From contig NZ_BJYT01000001.1 of the NCBI RefSeq assembly GCF_007991655.1, positions 770,942 through 834,941 on the forward strand: DNA of 64,000 nucleotides. The letters run 5' to 3'. Below are positions 45,354-55,145 of this stretch, one piece after another (the first letter of the stretch is position 1; every line of letters begins with the position of its first letter). Source of the stretch: Segetibacter aerophilus. GTDB lineage: Bacteria > Bacteroidota > Bacteroidia > Chitinophagales > Chitinophagaceae. The notes beneath the pieces were generated by a model. That model worked only from the letters and a program-made list of their open reading frames with translations. It was not told the origin of the DNA and ran no database searches. A program made the position numbers and the translations under genes.

Positions 45354-45899
45354 ATGTTGACAAGCAAAAATTGGTTTGCTATTTATACCATGCCCAGGTG
45401 GGAAAAGAAAATAGCTGAAACATTAAGCCGGCAGGATATAACAGTTTATTGTCCTCTTAATTCGGTATTAAGACAATGGAGTGATCGTAAAAAAATAGTT
45501 CAAGAACCATTGTTTTCTTGCTATGTTTTTGTCAGGGTGGATGGGCGGGAAATGATTAAGGTTAAAGAAATTGAAGGGGTTGTTAATTTTGTAAGCTGGT
45601 CAAATAAGCCCGCCGTCATAAGAGATGTAGAGATTGAAATTATAAAGAAATTTTTAGACGAACACACCAATGTTAAATTGGAAAAGCTAGATATTGACGT
45701 GGATGATTTCGTTCGTATTGAAAGTGGATTATTAAATAAACGCGAAGGAAGTATAATTTCAATTAAGAAAAATTCTGTCACAGTCGTTCTTCCTGCTCTA
45801 GGTTACCAAATGACAGCAGAAGTTGAAAAATCTAATGTAACGGTGCTGTCAAGGACGCCAAGAACTGGCGCACAAAGACAAGTGTCTAGGTTAACTTGA
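45354..45899 (+). CDS. UpxY-like NusG-paralog transcription antiterminator
   Basis: The 181-residue protein fits the specialised NusG family: NGN domain start NWFAIYTMPRWEKKIAETLS, then CPLNSVLRQWSDRKKIVQEP, LFSCYVFVRVDGREM, and a KOW-like end (VRIESGLLNKREGSIISIKK, VVLPALGYQMTAEV). Such proteins (UpxY, LoaP, RfaH) keep RNA polymerase going through long surface-polysaccharide operons, often locus-specifically. Here it comes third, after wza-wzc, with a long leader before it, while in Bacteroides the gene is usually first. It is 87 bp upstream of the epimerase gene. Confidence 0.92.
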   Translation: MLTSKNWFAIYTMPRWEKKIAETLSRQDITVYCPLNSVLRQWSDRKKIVQEPLFSCYVFVRVDGREMIKVKEIEGVVNFVSWSNKPAVIRDVEIEIIKKFLDEHTNVKLEKLDIDVDDFVRIESGLLNKREGSIISIKKNSVTVVLPALGYQMTAEVEKSNVTVLSRTPRTGAQRQVSRLT

Positions 45900-45986
45900 A
45901 TATTTGCTTACTCTTTCCATATTCTTTCCAAGGCAATCAATAGTTGAGATTGTTCTTCAAAATTTAAACAATCTAAAATCATTAAG

Positions 45987-47072
45987 ATGAAGATATTAGT
46001 TACGGGAAGTGCCGGCTTTATCGGCTTTCATTTAAGCATTGCATTGTTGAAGAAAGGACATGAAGTAGTTGGTTTGGATAATTTAAACAACTACTATGAC
46101 GTCGACCTAAAGTATGCGCGTTTAATTGAAACTGGAATTGATCCTACAGAGATTGCTTGGAATAAAGAAGTGCGAAGCATCAAATATAACCTCTACAAGT
46201 TTATTAAATTAAACCTCGAAGACAAAAGGGAGTTAATGGCATTTTGTAAAAAGAATAATTTTGATGTTGTTATAAATCTTGCAGCACAAGCAGGAGTGCG
46301 CTATTCAATTTTAAATCCCGACGCTTATATACAATCTAACCTTGTAGGCTTTCTTAATCTGTTGGAGGTCTGTCGACATAATAAGGTTAAGCATTTAATT
46401 TACGCGAGTTCTTCTAGCGTCTATGGTTTAAATGAACAAATACCGTTTTCAGTAGAACATAGCACCAATCATCCCGTTTCACTCTATGCTGCCACGAAAA
46501 AAGCCAATGAATTAATGGCCCATTCTTACAGCTACTTATATAAACTGCCTACAACCGGGTTACGTTTTTTTACAGTGTATGGGCCATGGGGCCGTCCAGA
46601 CATGGCATATTTCCTTTTTGCTGATTCTATAATGGCAGAAAAACCTATTCAAGTCTTTAATTATGGTAAAATGAAAAGAGACTTTACTTATATCGATGAT
46701 ATAATAGAAGGCATAATTAACGTGCTTGAAAAACCTGCTACCTCGTGCAAAAAGTGGAATGGAAAACAGCCGCATGCGTCTTCATCCATTGCCCCATATT
46801 GCGTTTACAATATCGGAAATAATAAGCCTGTAGAGTTAATGATTTTTATAAAGGAGCTGGAAAAAAATATAGGCAAAAAAGCAAGAATAGAAATGAAAGG
46901 AATGCAGCCGGGTGATGTAATAGCCACTTGGGCAGATGTAGATGATTTAATAAAAAAATTCAATTATAAGCCTAACACAACAATACAAAGCGGATTAAAG
47001 AAATTTACAGACTGGTATAAAGGCTATTATTCAATTAAGGAACTATCCCAACTAAGGGTGGAAACAGTATAA
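45987..47072 (+). CDS. UDP-glucuronate 4-epimerase-like NAD-dependent epimerase
   Basis: The 361-residue extended SDR enzyme has the NAD-binding GSAGFIG (residues 7-13) and the catalytic Tyr167-x3-Lys171 (YAATK), with Ser in SSSSVYG. The DNLNNYYDVDLKYARL segment at 31-46 is typical of CapI-type UDP-glucuronic acid 4-epimerases, which make UDP-galacturonic acid. Its substrate UDP-GlcA would need a UDP-glucose dehydrogenase not seen here, since the dehydrogenase in the locus looks like AlgD. Start ATG chosen at 45987. Confidence 0.88.
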   Translation: MKILVTGSAGFIGFHLSIALLKKGHEVVGLDNLNNYYDVDLKYARLIETGIDPTEIAWNKEVRSIKYNLYKFIKLNLEDKRELMAFCKKNNFDVVINLAAQAGVRYSILNPDAYIQSNLVGFLNLLEVCRHNKVKHLIYASSSSVYGLNEQIPFSVEHSTNHPVSLYAATKKANELMAHSYSYLYKLPTTGLRFFTVYGPWGRPDMAYFLFADSIMAEKPIQVFNYGKMKRDFTYIDDIIEGIINVLEKPATSCKKWNGKQPHASSSIAPYCVYNIGNNKPVELMIFIKELEKNIGKKARIEMKGMQPGDVIATWADVDDLIKKFNYKPNTTIQSGLKKFTDWYKGYYSIKELSQLRVETV

Positions 47073-47182
47073 AAATTAAAATACGATAAGACGTTGTTAT
47101 TTAACTTTTGTTAGTCTGCTTGAATTACCAGAGTGACTTTTGCAATAGAAGAATTCCTGAAAGTTTAGAAAATCATATTTAT

Positions 47183-47950
47183 ATGAAGCCAAAATCTTTT
47201 ATTCAGCGCTTTTTGATTTCTACTTTAGGCTTTTCAAGATATCTCTACCTAGTATCCACATATAGGATCACTACATTTGGTTTAGGCAAAGGACAAGATG
47301 ATTTCAGATATTTCGTTTCCCTTATCCCGGAAAAAGGACATATACTTGATATTGGTGCAAATATTGGCGTATTAACGCACTTTCTGTCCAGAAGCAAGAA
47401 AAGCGCAACTATTCATTCGTTTGAGCCTACCCCATTTAATTATGCTAACCTAAAAAAGGTGGTAAATAGGTTTAAACTTACAAACACTCGAACATATAAT
47501 ATTGGTCTCGGTGATAGTTCTTCTAGTGTAGATATGATCATACCAATTATAAACAAAGTAAAAAAGCATGCTCGTTGTCAAGTTTTTGACGAGGAGTCTA
47601 TTTACAGTGAGGGTGAGAGATTTAAAATTAACGTTGATACATTAGATAACATTTCTTTCTTTCGGAATTTTGAAAATAAAGTATCCGCAATTAAAATAGA
47701 CGTGGAGAATTATGAATATTTTGTATTCAAAGGGGCTATCAACCTAATTAGAAATCACAGACCTATTATATTTTGTGAAATTTTCCCTTCAGACCGAAAG
47801 TTGAAACTTATAGCTTTCATTGAAAGTCTCAATTACAATATCAAGGTTCTCACAAATAATCGTTTGGTTGATTTTGATTCTTATGCCAACTTAAATGTAA
47901 ACTGCTTCTTCATGCCAGCTGAAGATGGTGTGCTAAAAAAGGCTATATAA
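47183..47950 (+). CDS. FkbM-family methyltransferase
   Basis: The ATG at 47183 gives 255 residues; a reading from 47108 begins with TTG and adds residues without a motif. The SAM-binding motif I is LDIGANIGVLTHFL, followed by IHSFEPTPFNYANLKK and DVENYEYFVFKGA, then the closing IRNHRPIIFCEIFPSD, all typical of FkbM/methyltransferase-21 proteins. These O-methylate sugars or their precursors, so a methylated sugar in the polymer is suggested. Both neighbours are polysaccharide genes. Confidence 0.88.
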   Translation: MKPKSFIQRFLISTLGFSRYLYLVSTYRITTFGLGKGQDDFRYFVSLIPEKGHILDIGANIGVLTHFLSRSKKSATIHSFEPTPFNYANLKKVVNRFKLTNTRTYNIGLGDSSSSVDMIIPIINKVKKHARCQVFDEESIYSEGERFKINVDTLDNISFFRNFENKVSAIKIDVENYEYFVFKGAINLIRNHRPIIFCEIFPSDRKLKLIAFIESLNYNIKVLTNNRLVDFDSYANLNVNCFFMPAEDGVLKKAI

Positions 47951-48022
47951 AAGCAAAAGACTTTCCCTGGTTTGCGCTTTTAAATTCTTGTTCTATTGTT
48001 CCATAGATAAATTCTATACTTA

Positions 48023-49513
48023 ATGTTGCAAGACAAACTCGCCCGTAGCACTTTTTCGGGGTTCATTTATTTGCTTTCTGCTAGTGGCATCCAGGTGTTT
48101 TTGAAAATAGGTGTATTAGCAATTTTAGCTCGAATTATAAGCCCAAGGGATTTTGGTTTGGCTGGTATAGCTATAATTATAGTTGAGTTCTCAAAGTTAT
48201 TTACACAGATGGGCGTAGGTCCCGCTATAGTACAACGAAAGGAATTGGAAGATAGGCACCTTACAACTGGCTTCACGCTTTCCTTATGTATGGGTGTTCT
48301 TTTTGCTGGGTTCTTATTTCTAGCAGCTAGCACATTAGAAGTCTTTTTTAGGATGGAGGGCCTCGCACCTGTACTGCAGGCTATTTCAGTAGTTTTCTTT
48401 GTCGACTCGACTACTCTCATAGGCCAGGCACAACTACAGCGTAACATGAAGTTTAAACTTCTTGCTGCCTTGGAGGTCATGTCTTATGCTATTGGCTACG
48501 GCGCAGTTGGTATAAGCTTAGGATATTTAGGCATGGGCGTATGGGCCTTGGTTATTGCAAATATATCTCAAGCAGTTTTATACGCCGCTTTAGTGATGAT
48601 TGTTCAACCATTCTCAAAGCGACCGGGATTTAACTATAATGCATTCAAAGAATTAATACATTTTGGAGCGGGTCATACGCTTGCAAGAATAGGAAACTAC
48701 TTAGCCATTCAAGGTGATAATCTGGTTGTTGGACGAACACTTGGGGCAGCTTCATTAGGTATTTATGGACGTGCCTATCAATTCATGGTTATGCCTTCAA
48801 GTCTTTTCGGGAATACGCTAGATAAAGTATTATTCCCTGCAATGTCAAAAGTGCAGGATGATAAACAAAAGCTAGTAAAAGCGTATTTAACTGGAACAAG
48901 CCTTATTGCATTGATTGCAATTCCTATTAGTGTATTATTTGTATTTCTAGCTCCTGAAATTATACTCTCATTACTCGGACCTCAATGGAAGGAAGTAATA
49001 GATCCATTTAGAATACTTGCTTGTAGTCTCCTATTTAGAATGAGTTATAAAATGAGTGACTCTTTGGCTAGAGCAACTGGTGCCGTTTACAAAAGAGCAT
49101 GGAGACAGTTGTTATACGCGGGAGCAGTATTCTTAAGCTCATATATAGGACACTTTTGGGGTCTTAATGGGGTAGCGTGGGGTGTAGCACTGACTTTAGT
49201 AGGCAATTTCTTCATGATGAGTCAATTAAGCAATAAGCTCATTGGTAGTACTTGGCTCGATCTGGCTAAGGCTCACACTCATGGAGTTCTTTTAGGAATA
49301 ACGACGGGTGTCTTTAGCTATTTCATTGTGAATATAAGCAGGCAATTCAACGCCTTCTATATAACTCTACTGTGTACTGGAATCGGAGTAATTGTTTTAT
49401 TGTGTTTAGTCATTTGGGCATTCCCAAGTTTTTTTATTAGGAATGATCACAAAGCGTTGGTAGAAAAACTTATTCTAAAACGGTTTAAAAAAATATCTCT
49501 TGAAGTTATATGA
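48023..49513 (+). CDS. Wzx/WzxC-like lipopolysaccharide flippase (MOP superfamily)
   Basis: The 496-residue polytopic membrane protein has about 12-14 predicted helices and the family start ARSTFSGFIYLLSASGIQVF, then ILARIISPRDFGLAGIA. It has the FGAGHTLARIGNYLAIQGDN cytoplasmic loop typical of WzxC-type flippases. It would flip the lipid-linked repeat unit across the inner membrane for Wzy polymerisation. It overlaps the next gene by 4 bp (ATGA), so translation is likely coupled. Confidence 0.9.
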   Translation: MLQDKLARSTFSGFIYLLSASGIQVFLKIGVLAILARIISPRDFGLAGIAIIIVEFSKLFTQMGVGPAIVQRKELEDRHLTTGFTLSLCMGVLFAGFLFLAASTLEVFFRMEGLAPVLQAISVVFFVDSTTLIGQAQLQRNMKFKLLAALEVMSYAIGYGAVGISLGYLGMGVWALVIANISQAVLYAALVMIVQPFSKRPGFNYNAFKELIHFGAGHTLARIGNYLAIQGDNLVVGRTLGAASLGIYGRAYQFMVMPSSLFGNTLDKVLFPAMSKVQDDKQKLVKAYLTGTSLIALIAIPISVLFVFLAPEIILSLLGPQWKEVIDPFRILACSLLFRMSYKMSDSLARATGAVYKRAWRQLLYAGAVFLSSYIGHFWGLNGVAWGVALTLVGNFFMMSQLSNKLIGSTWLDLAKAHTHGVLLGITTGVFSYFIVNISRQFNAFYITLLCTGIGVIVLLCLVIWAFPSFFIRNDHKALVEKLILKRFKKISLEVI

Positions 49514-51066
49514 ATCAAACTGTTAATACTCTAAACTCGACCACGATTATTTCTTCAAGTAATCTGTTGGTTCACAAAGTACCATTAATTCATACTCTTA
49601 TAACGGCATTTCATTCTTATGAAATCAGCTATTGCCATTGGAAAAGTAATGAACATCTCGATGCATCAATGAAAGCAGATACGGATCTTGATATACTCTT
49701 TGATGAAAAACAAAAAGACGAACTGGAGGTTCTGCTGATGGAGTTAGGCTTTAAAAAATTTGTTTCGATTAGACAAAAACAGTACAAAGATATAGAAGAC
49801 TTTATAGGGCTGGATTTACATTCAGGCAAAGTAGTCCATCTGCATTTGCATTACAAGTTAACCTTGGGCGAACCTTATTTAAAAAGCTATCAACTTGATT
49901 TGCACAAAAAGATTTTGGAAAGTAGAGTTTGGGATGATGAATTTGGTATTTACCGTTCTGATCCTAACACGGAGCTAATACTACTCTATATAAGAGAGGC
50001 TTTGAAAATGAGGAATAGGGACATGGTTAAGATGTATCTGAAAAACAAAATATACTATTCTGAAAATCTTATCAGGGAATATAATTGGTTGAAACGGCGT
50101 TGTTCAAGCGAGGATATAAAAACAATACTGAAAGGAATGTTTACTAATTACCTGCCCGTTTTTTTTATTGTCTTTGGCAATTTTAATCGCATTGAAACGC
50201 TTAAGTTATCTGTAATAATTAAAAAAGAATTTAGGAAAAACAGGCAATTCTTGCCGCTAGGTGCTCTTGCTAGACGGTGGTACAGAGAAATATGTGTGAA
50301 GTCGTATAAAAAAACATCCAAGTTTCTTAATCGGCCAATTATGTCACACAGAATTAATCCACGTGGTGGTCTTATTGTTGGAGTTGTGGGAGCAGACGGA
50401 TCGGGTAAATCAACAGTTACTGCAAACCTGTATAACACGTTCGAAAAAAAACTGGATGTTTACAAAATTTATTTCGGTAGGGGAGTTGGAAGAGTGTCTT
50501 TACCAAGAAAGATACTTCTAGGCTTTAAAAAATTTTTTGTACAAAATCCATCCAAAAAGCAGCTTGAAAAATCAGCCCAAAGCGTTGCAGATCCAAGAAA
50601 AGGATTTATTGCAAATGTTTACAAATGTTTAGAGGCACTTCTTGTGGCGAACGAAAAACGACGCAATATAGCCTTAATGCAGGCTGCTAGAAAAAAGGGA
50701 ATGCTTGTAATATGTGACAGATTCCCGCAGAATCAAGTGATGGCTTATAACGATGGTCCTCTCCTTCATCATCTTTCTACATCACGTAATATCATCCTTA
50801 GGGCCATTGCTAAAAAAGAAGCGAGTATATATGCATTGGCAGAGGCTAATCCTCCTGACCTATTGTTTAAGTTGATTGCTAATGCAGAAGTAGTAGAAGC
50901 TCGCAAGCCAGGAGAACATTCTCTAGAAACTCTCGAAAAAAAAATAGCAGGTTTTAAAAACATGGAAATTTCAGGTAAATGCAAAGTTGTTAGTATAGAT
51001 GCTGCCCGACCTCTAGAAGAGGTGCTCTTCATTGCTAAAAAGGAAATATGGGCTTCTTATCTCTGA
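49510..51066 (+). CDS. Nucleotidyltransferase-like plus thymidylate-kinase-like fusion protein
   Basis: The 518-residue cytosolic protein has two parts. Residues about 25-185 contain a HWKSNEHLDASMKADTDLDI segment with Asp57/Asp59/Asp61 and a helix-strand pattern similar to minimal nucleotidyltransferases. Residues about 285-518 start with VGVVGADGSGKST (P-loop 294-302) and continue like a dTMP-kinase-type domain with CDRFPQNQ at about 403-410, the DR(Y/F) motif that binds nucleotide. It could phosphorylate or activate a sugar or lipid in the locus, but the substrate is unknown. It shares its stop with a second P-loop gene. Confidence 0.7.
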   Translation: MNQTVNTLNSTTIISSSNLLVHKVPLIHTLITAFHSYEISYCHWKSNEHLDASMKADTDLDILFDEKQKDELEVLLMELGFKKFVSIRQKQYKDIEDFIGLDLHSGKVVHLHLHYKLTLGEPYLKSYQLDLHKKILESRVWDDEFGIYRSDPNTELILLYIREALKMRNRDMVKMYLKNKIYYSENLIREYNWLKRRCSSEDIKTILKGMFTNYLPVFFIVFGNFNRIETLKLSVIIKKEFRKNRQFLPLGALARRWYREICVKSYKKTSKFLNRPIMSHRINPRGGLIVGVVGADGSGKSTVTANLYNTFEKKLDVYKIYFGRGVGRVSLPRKILLGFKKFFVQNPSKKQLEKSAQSVADPRKGFIANVYKCLEALLVANEKRRNIALMQAARKKGMLVICDRFPQNQVMAYNDGPLLHHLSTSRNIILRAIAKKEASIYALAEANPPDLLFKLIANAEVVEARKPGEHSLETLEKKIAGFKNMEISGKCKVVSIDAARPLEEVLFIAKKEIWASYL

Positions 51067-51079
51067 TAAATTTACAGGA

Positions 51080-51826
51080 ATGCATAACAGTACTAAAATT
51101 ACAGAAACGCCTCAGGGAAGAAAGCCTTTGAGACAAAAAGCTTACACAATTGAATTTGTAGGTCCTCCTGGGGCAGGTAAAACTTCGAGTTGCAAATGCT
51201 TATCCGCCTTGTTGGAAAGTAACGGTTATACTGTATGTAAATGGCAGGATGTGAAGGATTACATAAGGAAAATGGCCTTTACTAAAAAATGTCTTTTGGT
51301 GCTAAAGCTCGTCTTATTCAGAGGTCAATCTTTAATGCTCTATACAACTTTGTTAGCCAGTAACAGTATATACAGCAGAAATTCAATTTACAGATACATT
51401 AGGTTAACACTTTTTGACCTTGCCCTTAAACAGCTACTAAAGAAAGAAAAAATAGATGTTGTGTTGCTTGATCAGTGGACTATTCAAGAGATGTGGTCAG
51501 CAACCATATTTAGGGCAAAGTCATATAGCAGTATAAGTAAAAGTTTATCGAAATTTTATTTCAGTACCGATATTATTTTCTATTTCGATGTTGACATAAA
51601 CACTGCAGTAGAAAGAATAGAAATGCGTCCTACAAAGACTAGCAGGTTTGATCGAATGACCCGAGAGAAAAGGACGCAAGAATTGGAAAAATACAACTCT
51701 TACTTGTTCCAGCTTTTCGAAAGTTCTGACTGCACCCAGAAACACTTGTTTTCGGGCCACGATAGTCCCGAAAAAAACGCAGTCCTAATTGCTGAGCATT
51801 GTAAAATGAATTGCCAATTTAACTAA
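51080..51826 (+). CDS. Second P-loop (AAA/kinase-like) protein of the locus
   Basis: The ATG at 51080 gives 248 residues; a TTG start at 51032 would overlap the previous gene. The Walker A motif FVGPPGAGKTSSCKC starts near residue 26, and LLDQWTIQEMWS and FYFDVDINTAVERIEMRPTK resemble kinase motifs (DxW and a lid-type ERIEMR). The FDVD strand near 170 and the Arg pair that follows fit a small nucleoside-kinase-like fold. It probably works with the previous fusion protein. No specific substrate can be assigned. Confidence 0.65.
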   Translation: MHNSTKITETPQGRKPLRQKAYTIEFVGPPGAGKTSSCKCLSALLESNGYTVCKWQDVKDYIRKMAFTKKCLLVLKLVLFRGQSLMLYTTLLASNSIYSRNSIYRYIRLTLFDLALKQLLKKEKIDVVLLDQWTIQEMWSATIFRAKSYSSISKSLSKFYFSTDIIFYFDVDINTAVERIEMRPTKTSRFDRMTREKRTQELEKYNSYLFQLFESSDCTQKHLFSGHDSPEKNAVLIAEHCKMNCQFN

Positions 51827-51835
51827 AACTCCTGT

Positions 51836-53095
51836 ATGATATTAATTGTTTTAGCGGTTCTTTTAATAGTAGCTTTTTTAATTGATACTAAGCCATTTCC
51901 ATACCTGCTGATGTTATACTTTGTCTTTTACGACATGTTTGATGGTTTTTATAAAGACGAAAAAATTTTTTCTGCATTACGTTATTTAGTACCCTTAACG
52001 CTTATACTATTCTACATTATAAAGTATAGAATAGTAAAGCATATCGAATTTATTTTTGTCGCTTTAGTATCTTATCTCTTTTTGTTATGGTTGTTAAATG
52101 CTGGAGATCAGATTGTGACGGCCAAAAGTGTCTTGCCAGTTATTATAACCTTGTTGATGATACCTGTAGGGATGCATTTGGGTATGAGTAATAACGTAAT
52201 TGGGGAGTTTAAGAAGTATAACCGGTTACTGTTAATTGCGCTGCCTTTATATATAGTTTATGCAAATAAAGTAGGTATTGCCGGGTTTTACTCTGATGCC
52301 TTCTCTACTGGTTTTCTAATTACTTCGAGATTGTATGTCATTCCCATTATTGTTTTTTTAGCTATTCATTATGCTCTTACTGACAAAGAAGAAAACAGGA
52401 TTATTCAAGTAGTTGACATATCATTTATTCTTATTAATACTTGTATGCTGTTGTTGAGCACGAGGCGAACTACATTATTAATGCTTGCTGCAGCAATAAT
52501 GATATATGCGCTTTTTAATAAGAAGTTATTTCTAAAGATGTTGATGCTCGTTTTTATCTTAATATCCGCTTTAATAATCAGCTTCCCCCTTTATCAGGAA
52601 CGGCTCATGGGGCAGCTTGAGAAAAGGGAGCGCATAGAAAACTTAAATAGCTTGGAGGAGGAAGGAAGATATTTAGAAACCTTTTACCTTATTGATTATC
52701 ATAAAAAGAATAGGGATGTCGCTGAAATACTGTTTGGCGTCAATTTATTCGATACTTATGATTTTGGTACCAGATATTTTGGTAGAGATAGGCCTATCCA
52801 CAGTGATATTAATATGATAATTTTTAGCACAGGATTAGTAGGGCTGTTTCTTTTCATATTGTTTTTCAGTCACTACTTCTTAAATGGAAATAGTCTAATA
52901 ACCCAAGAAAACAAGAAGCTGTTTTACCCTCTGATAGTTAATTTTTTGATAGTTCTAGTACCTGGGCGATTCATTGGAACACTCACTTTTCCACCACTTC
53001 TTATGTTGTTATTAGCGGCTCTGAAATATAATGAATACTATATTGAAGCATCCCATGCCGAAGAAAATGAGCAGCCTGTACTCTACACGTATTAG
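51836..53095 (+). CDS. Wzy/O-antigen polymerase-like membrane protein
   Basis: The 419-residue protein is almost all membrane helices (about 10-12) with one larger hydrophilic loop at about 265-320 (QLEKRERIENLNSLEEEGRY). The LLSTRRTTLLMLAAAI segment is typical of O-antigen polymerase/ligase proteins (Wzy/WaaL), which link repeat units outside the inner membrane. Sequence of these proteins diverges, so the call rests on topology, locus position and this motif. It lies 9 bp after the previous gene. Confidence 0.78.
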   Translation: MILIVLAVLLIVAFLIDTKPFPYLLMLYFVFYDMFDGFYKDEKIFSALRYLVPLTLILFYIIKYRIVKHIEFIFVALVSYLFLLWLLNAGDQIVTAKSVLPVIITLLMIPVGMHLGMSNNVIGEFKKYNRLLLIALPLYIVYANKVGIAGFYSDAFSTGFLITSRLYVIPIIVFLAIHYALTDKEENRIIQVVDISFILINTCMLLLSTRRTTLLMLAAAIMIYALFNKKLFLKMLMLVFILISALIISFPLYQERLMGQLEKRERIENLNSLEEEGRYLETFYLIDYHKKNRDVAEILFGVNLFDTYDFGTRYFGRDRPIHSDINMIIFSTGLVGLFLFILFFSHYFLNGNSLITQENKKLFYPLIVNFLIVLVPGRFIGTLTFPPLLMLLLAALKYNEYYIEASHAEENEQPVLYTY

Positions 53096-53166
53096 CTCAA
53101 CCAAGGCATTTCTTATAGAGAACTAGACTCTGGTAAATATCCATTTTTCTATTAAAATTTTACTTT

Positions 53167-55101
53167 ATGTGCGGAATAGTCGGTAGTATAAATAACGATC
53201 TATCTAACGAGGTGGTGCAGCTTACTTGTCATCGAGGCCCAGATGAATTCGGATTGAAAAAAATTTTAATTGGCTCCTTTTCAGTTCAATTATTTCATCA
53301 CCGTTTGTCTATACTAGATCTTAGTAACAACGGAAGCCAGCCAATGACCTCTTCGGATGGACAAGGAATTATTATTTTTAATGGAGAAATTTATAATCAC
53401 CTCCAGCTTCGCGATACTCTTAAAAATGTTCATTTTAAAGGTCACTCAGATACAGAAACTCTTGTAAACTTTTGCCGCAAAGAGTGTACACACCACTCAT
53501 TGTCAAAACTCAATGGCATTTTCGGTTTTGCCTATCTAGATATTACCAACAAAAAAATATTTCTGGCAAGAGACCGGTTTGGTATAAAGCCGCTGTATTA
53601 TCACTTTAAAGGTAATCAGCTGCTTTTCTCCTCAGAGATAAGAACTATCATAAGCGAGGTTGAGCCGCGATATTCTATTGGCGTAATAACAACTGCACTT
53701 CAAATTCGTCATGTCCCCGCACCCCAGACATTGTTAAAAGATATATTTAAAGTTGAGCCAGGGCAATTAATCACCATTGATTTAGATGACACATTTTCAA
53801 TTTCTAAAAGCTATTATGCTGATCTGCCAAGAAAAAAACGATTATTTGATGGCACTAAAAAACGATTGGTTGTTGAATATGGACAACTACTTGAAAAAGC
53901 TGTGGAAAGACAATTGCTTTCCGATGTTGAAGTAGGCGTTTTTCTTAGTGGAGGTGTTGACTCTTCGCTTATAGCTGCGATTGCAAAAACAAAAGTGGAA
54001 AATATTAAAGGTTTTACTGTAGGCTTCGACGATAAATTACTTGATGAGCGGGCAAGCGCCAGTGAAACTGCAAGCTACCTCAACATTGAGCATTATACGG
54101 AAGAAGTGAAGTTCGATAATTTCTTTGAAGAGTTTGAGCATATTGTAAACATAATAGAAGAACCGGCAGATACAGGTTCTATATTTCCAATGTATGCATT
54201 ATCTAAGCTCGCCGCATCAAAAGTAAAGGTAGTTCTGAGTGGACAAGGTGCCGATGAACCGTTAGGAGGTTATAATAAGTATAAAGCCTTACCTGCCGTT
54301 GATTTTTTAGTTAAAGCTCCTGTTTTACCTCGTCTTTTCGGTTATTGTGCCAAGTACATCAAACACCGGGATCTTCGAAGAATTTTTTCCTCTGTAGGAT
54401 CTTCAAGCAACCTCGATGCTTATTTTGAATTTAATAGCCTTTTCGGAAATCATGCTCTACATGAGCTAATGAATAAAAATGAAATTGAAAGTGTGTCTTC
54501 TAAGTATTACTCAGCTCTAAGGAATTACCATACTGTTTTAAAAAGTAAAAATAATCTTCCCCTTCGTCGAAGTGACCTCTTTCCCTATCTTGATACAAGG
54601 ACAAAATTGCCAGAAACGCTCCTTAATTACACTGATAAAATTACGATGCATTTTGGATTAGAATGTCGTGTTCCTATGCTTGATAACGATTTGGTTGAAT
54701 TCATCGAATCATTGCCGAGGAAATATAGATACAGCTATAGGAATGGTAAAATCATTCACAAAGAGTTCGCCCGGAATTACCTTCCCGAAGAAATGGTCAA
54801 CCGTAAAAAGTTAGCTTTCCACGGTCCTTCTAAAGATTATATTAGAAGGAAATCAGCAGAAATCAAAGTATGGCTTATCCAAAATGATAACAGATTTTTC
54901 TGGAGAATATTTAATAAGGACGCAATAATTAAACTTGTTGATGAGCATGCATTGTTTGGAAATAGGGAAAAGGAAATTATTCTAATAATAAGCACCATTT
55001 TATTGACTAGTAAACAACGTACTACTTCTCATGCCAATAAAAGTCTTCTAAATATTATTGATATAGCTACCTGTCTGGGTGCTTGCGCGGAATACTTTTA
55101 G
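53167..55101 (+). CDS. Asparagine synthase-type glutamine amidotransferase
   Basis: The 644-residue protein starts MCGIVGS, with Cys2 as the glutaminase nucleophile after Met removal. The N-terminal class II glutamine amidotransferase domain shows CHRGPDEFG and ILDLSNNGSQPM, and NGEIYNH. The C-terminal synthetase domain has the PP-loop SGGVDSS (261-267), SGQGADEPLGGY and the usual closing motifs. In surface-polysaccharide clusters (for example WbpS/WbtH from family knowledge) this family amidates uronic acids, using glutamine and ATP. Given the uronate-forming enzymes nearby, a sugar amide is more likely than free asparagine. Free asparagine synthesis is the alternative. Confidence 0.9.
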   Translation: MCGIVGSINNDLSNEVVQLTCHRGPDEFGLKKILIGSFSVQLFHHRLSILDLSNNGSQPMTSSDGQGIIIFNGEIYNHLQLRDTLKNVHFKGHSDTETLVNFCRKECTHHSLSKLNGIFGFAYLDITNKKIFLARDRFGIKPLYYHFKGNQLLFSSEIRTIISEVEPRYSIGVITTALQIRHVPAPQTLLKDIFKVEPGQLITIDLDDTFSISKSYYADLPRKKRLFDGTKKRLVVEYGQLLEKAVERQLLSDVEVGVFLSGGVDSSLIAAIAKTKVENIKGFTVGFDDKLLDERASASETASYLNIEHYTEEVKFDNFFEEFEHIVNIIEEPADTGSIFPMYALSKLAASKVKVVLSGQGADEPLGGYNKYKALPAVDFLVKAPVLPRLFGYCAKYIKHRDLRRIFSSVGSSSNLDAYFEFNSLFGNHALHELMNKNEIESVSSKYYSALRNYHTVLKSKNNLPLRRSDLFPYLDTRTKLPETLLNYTDKITMHFGLECRVPMLDNDLVEFIESLPRKYRYSYRNGKIIHKEFARNYLPEEMVNRKKLAFHGPSKDYIRRKSAEIKVWLIQNDNRFFWRIFNKDAIIKLVDEHALFGNREKEIILIISTILLTSKQRTTSHANKSLLNIIDIATCLGACAEYF

Positions 55102-55145
55102 AGTTGATAATAATCAGAGTATTAAAAGTTTTAAAAACCAAAAGA

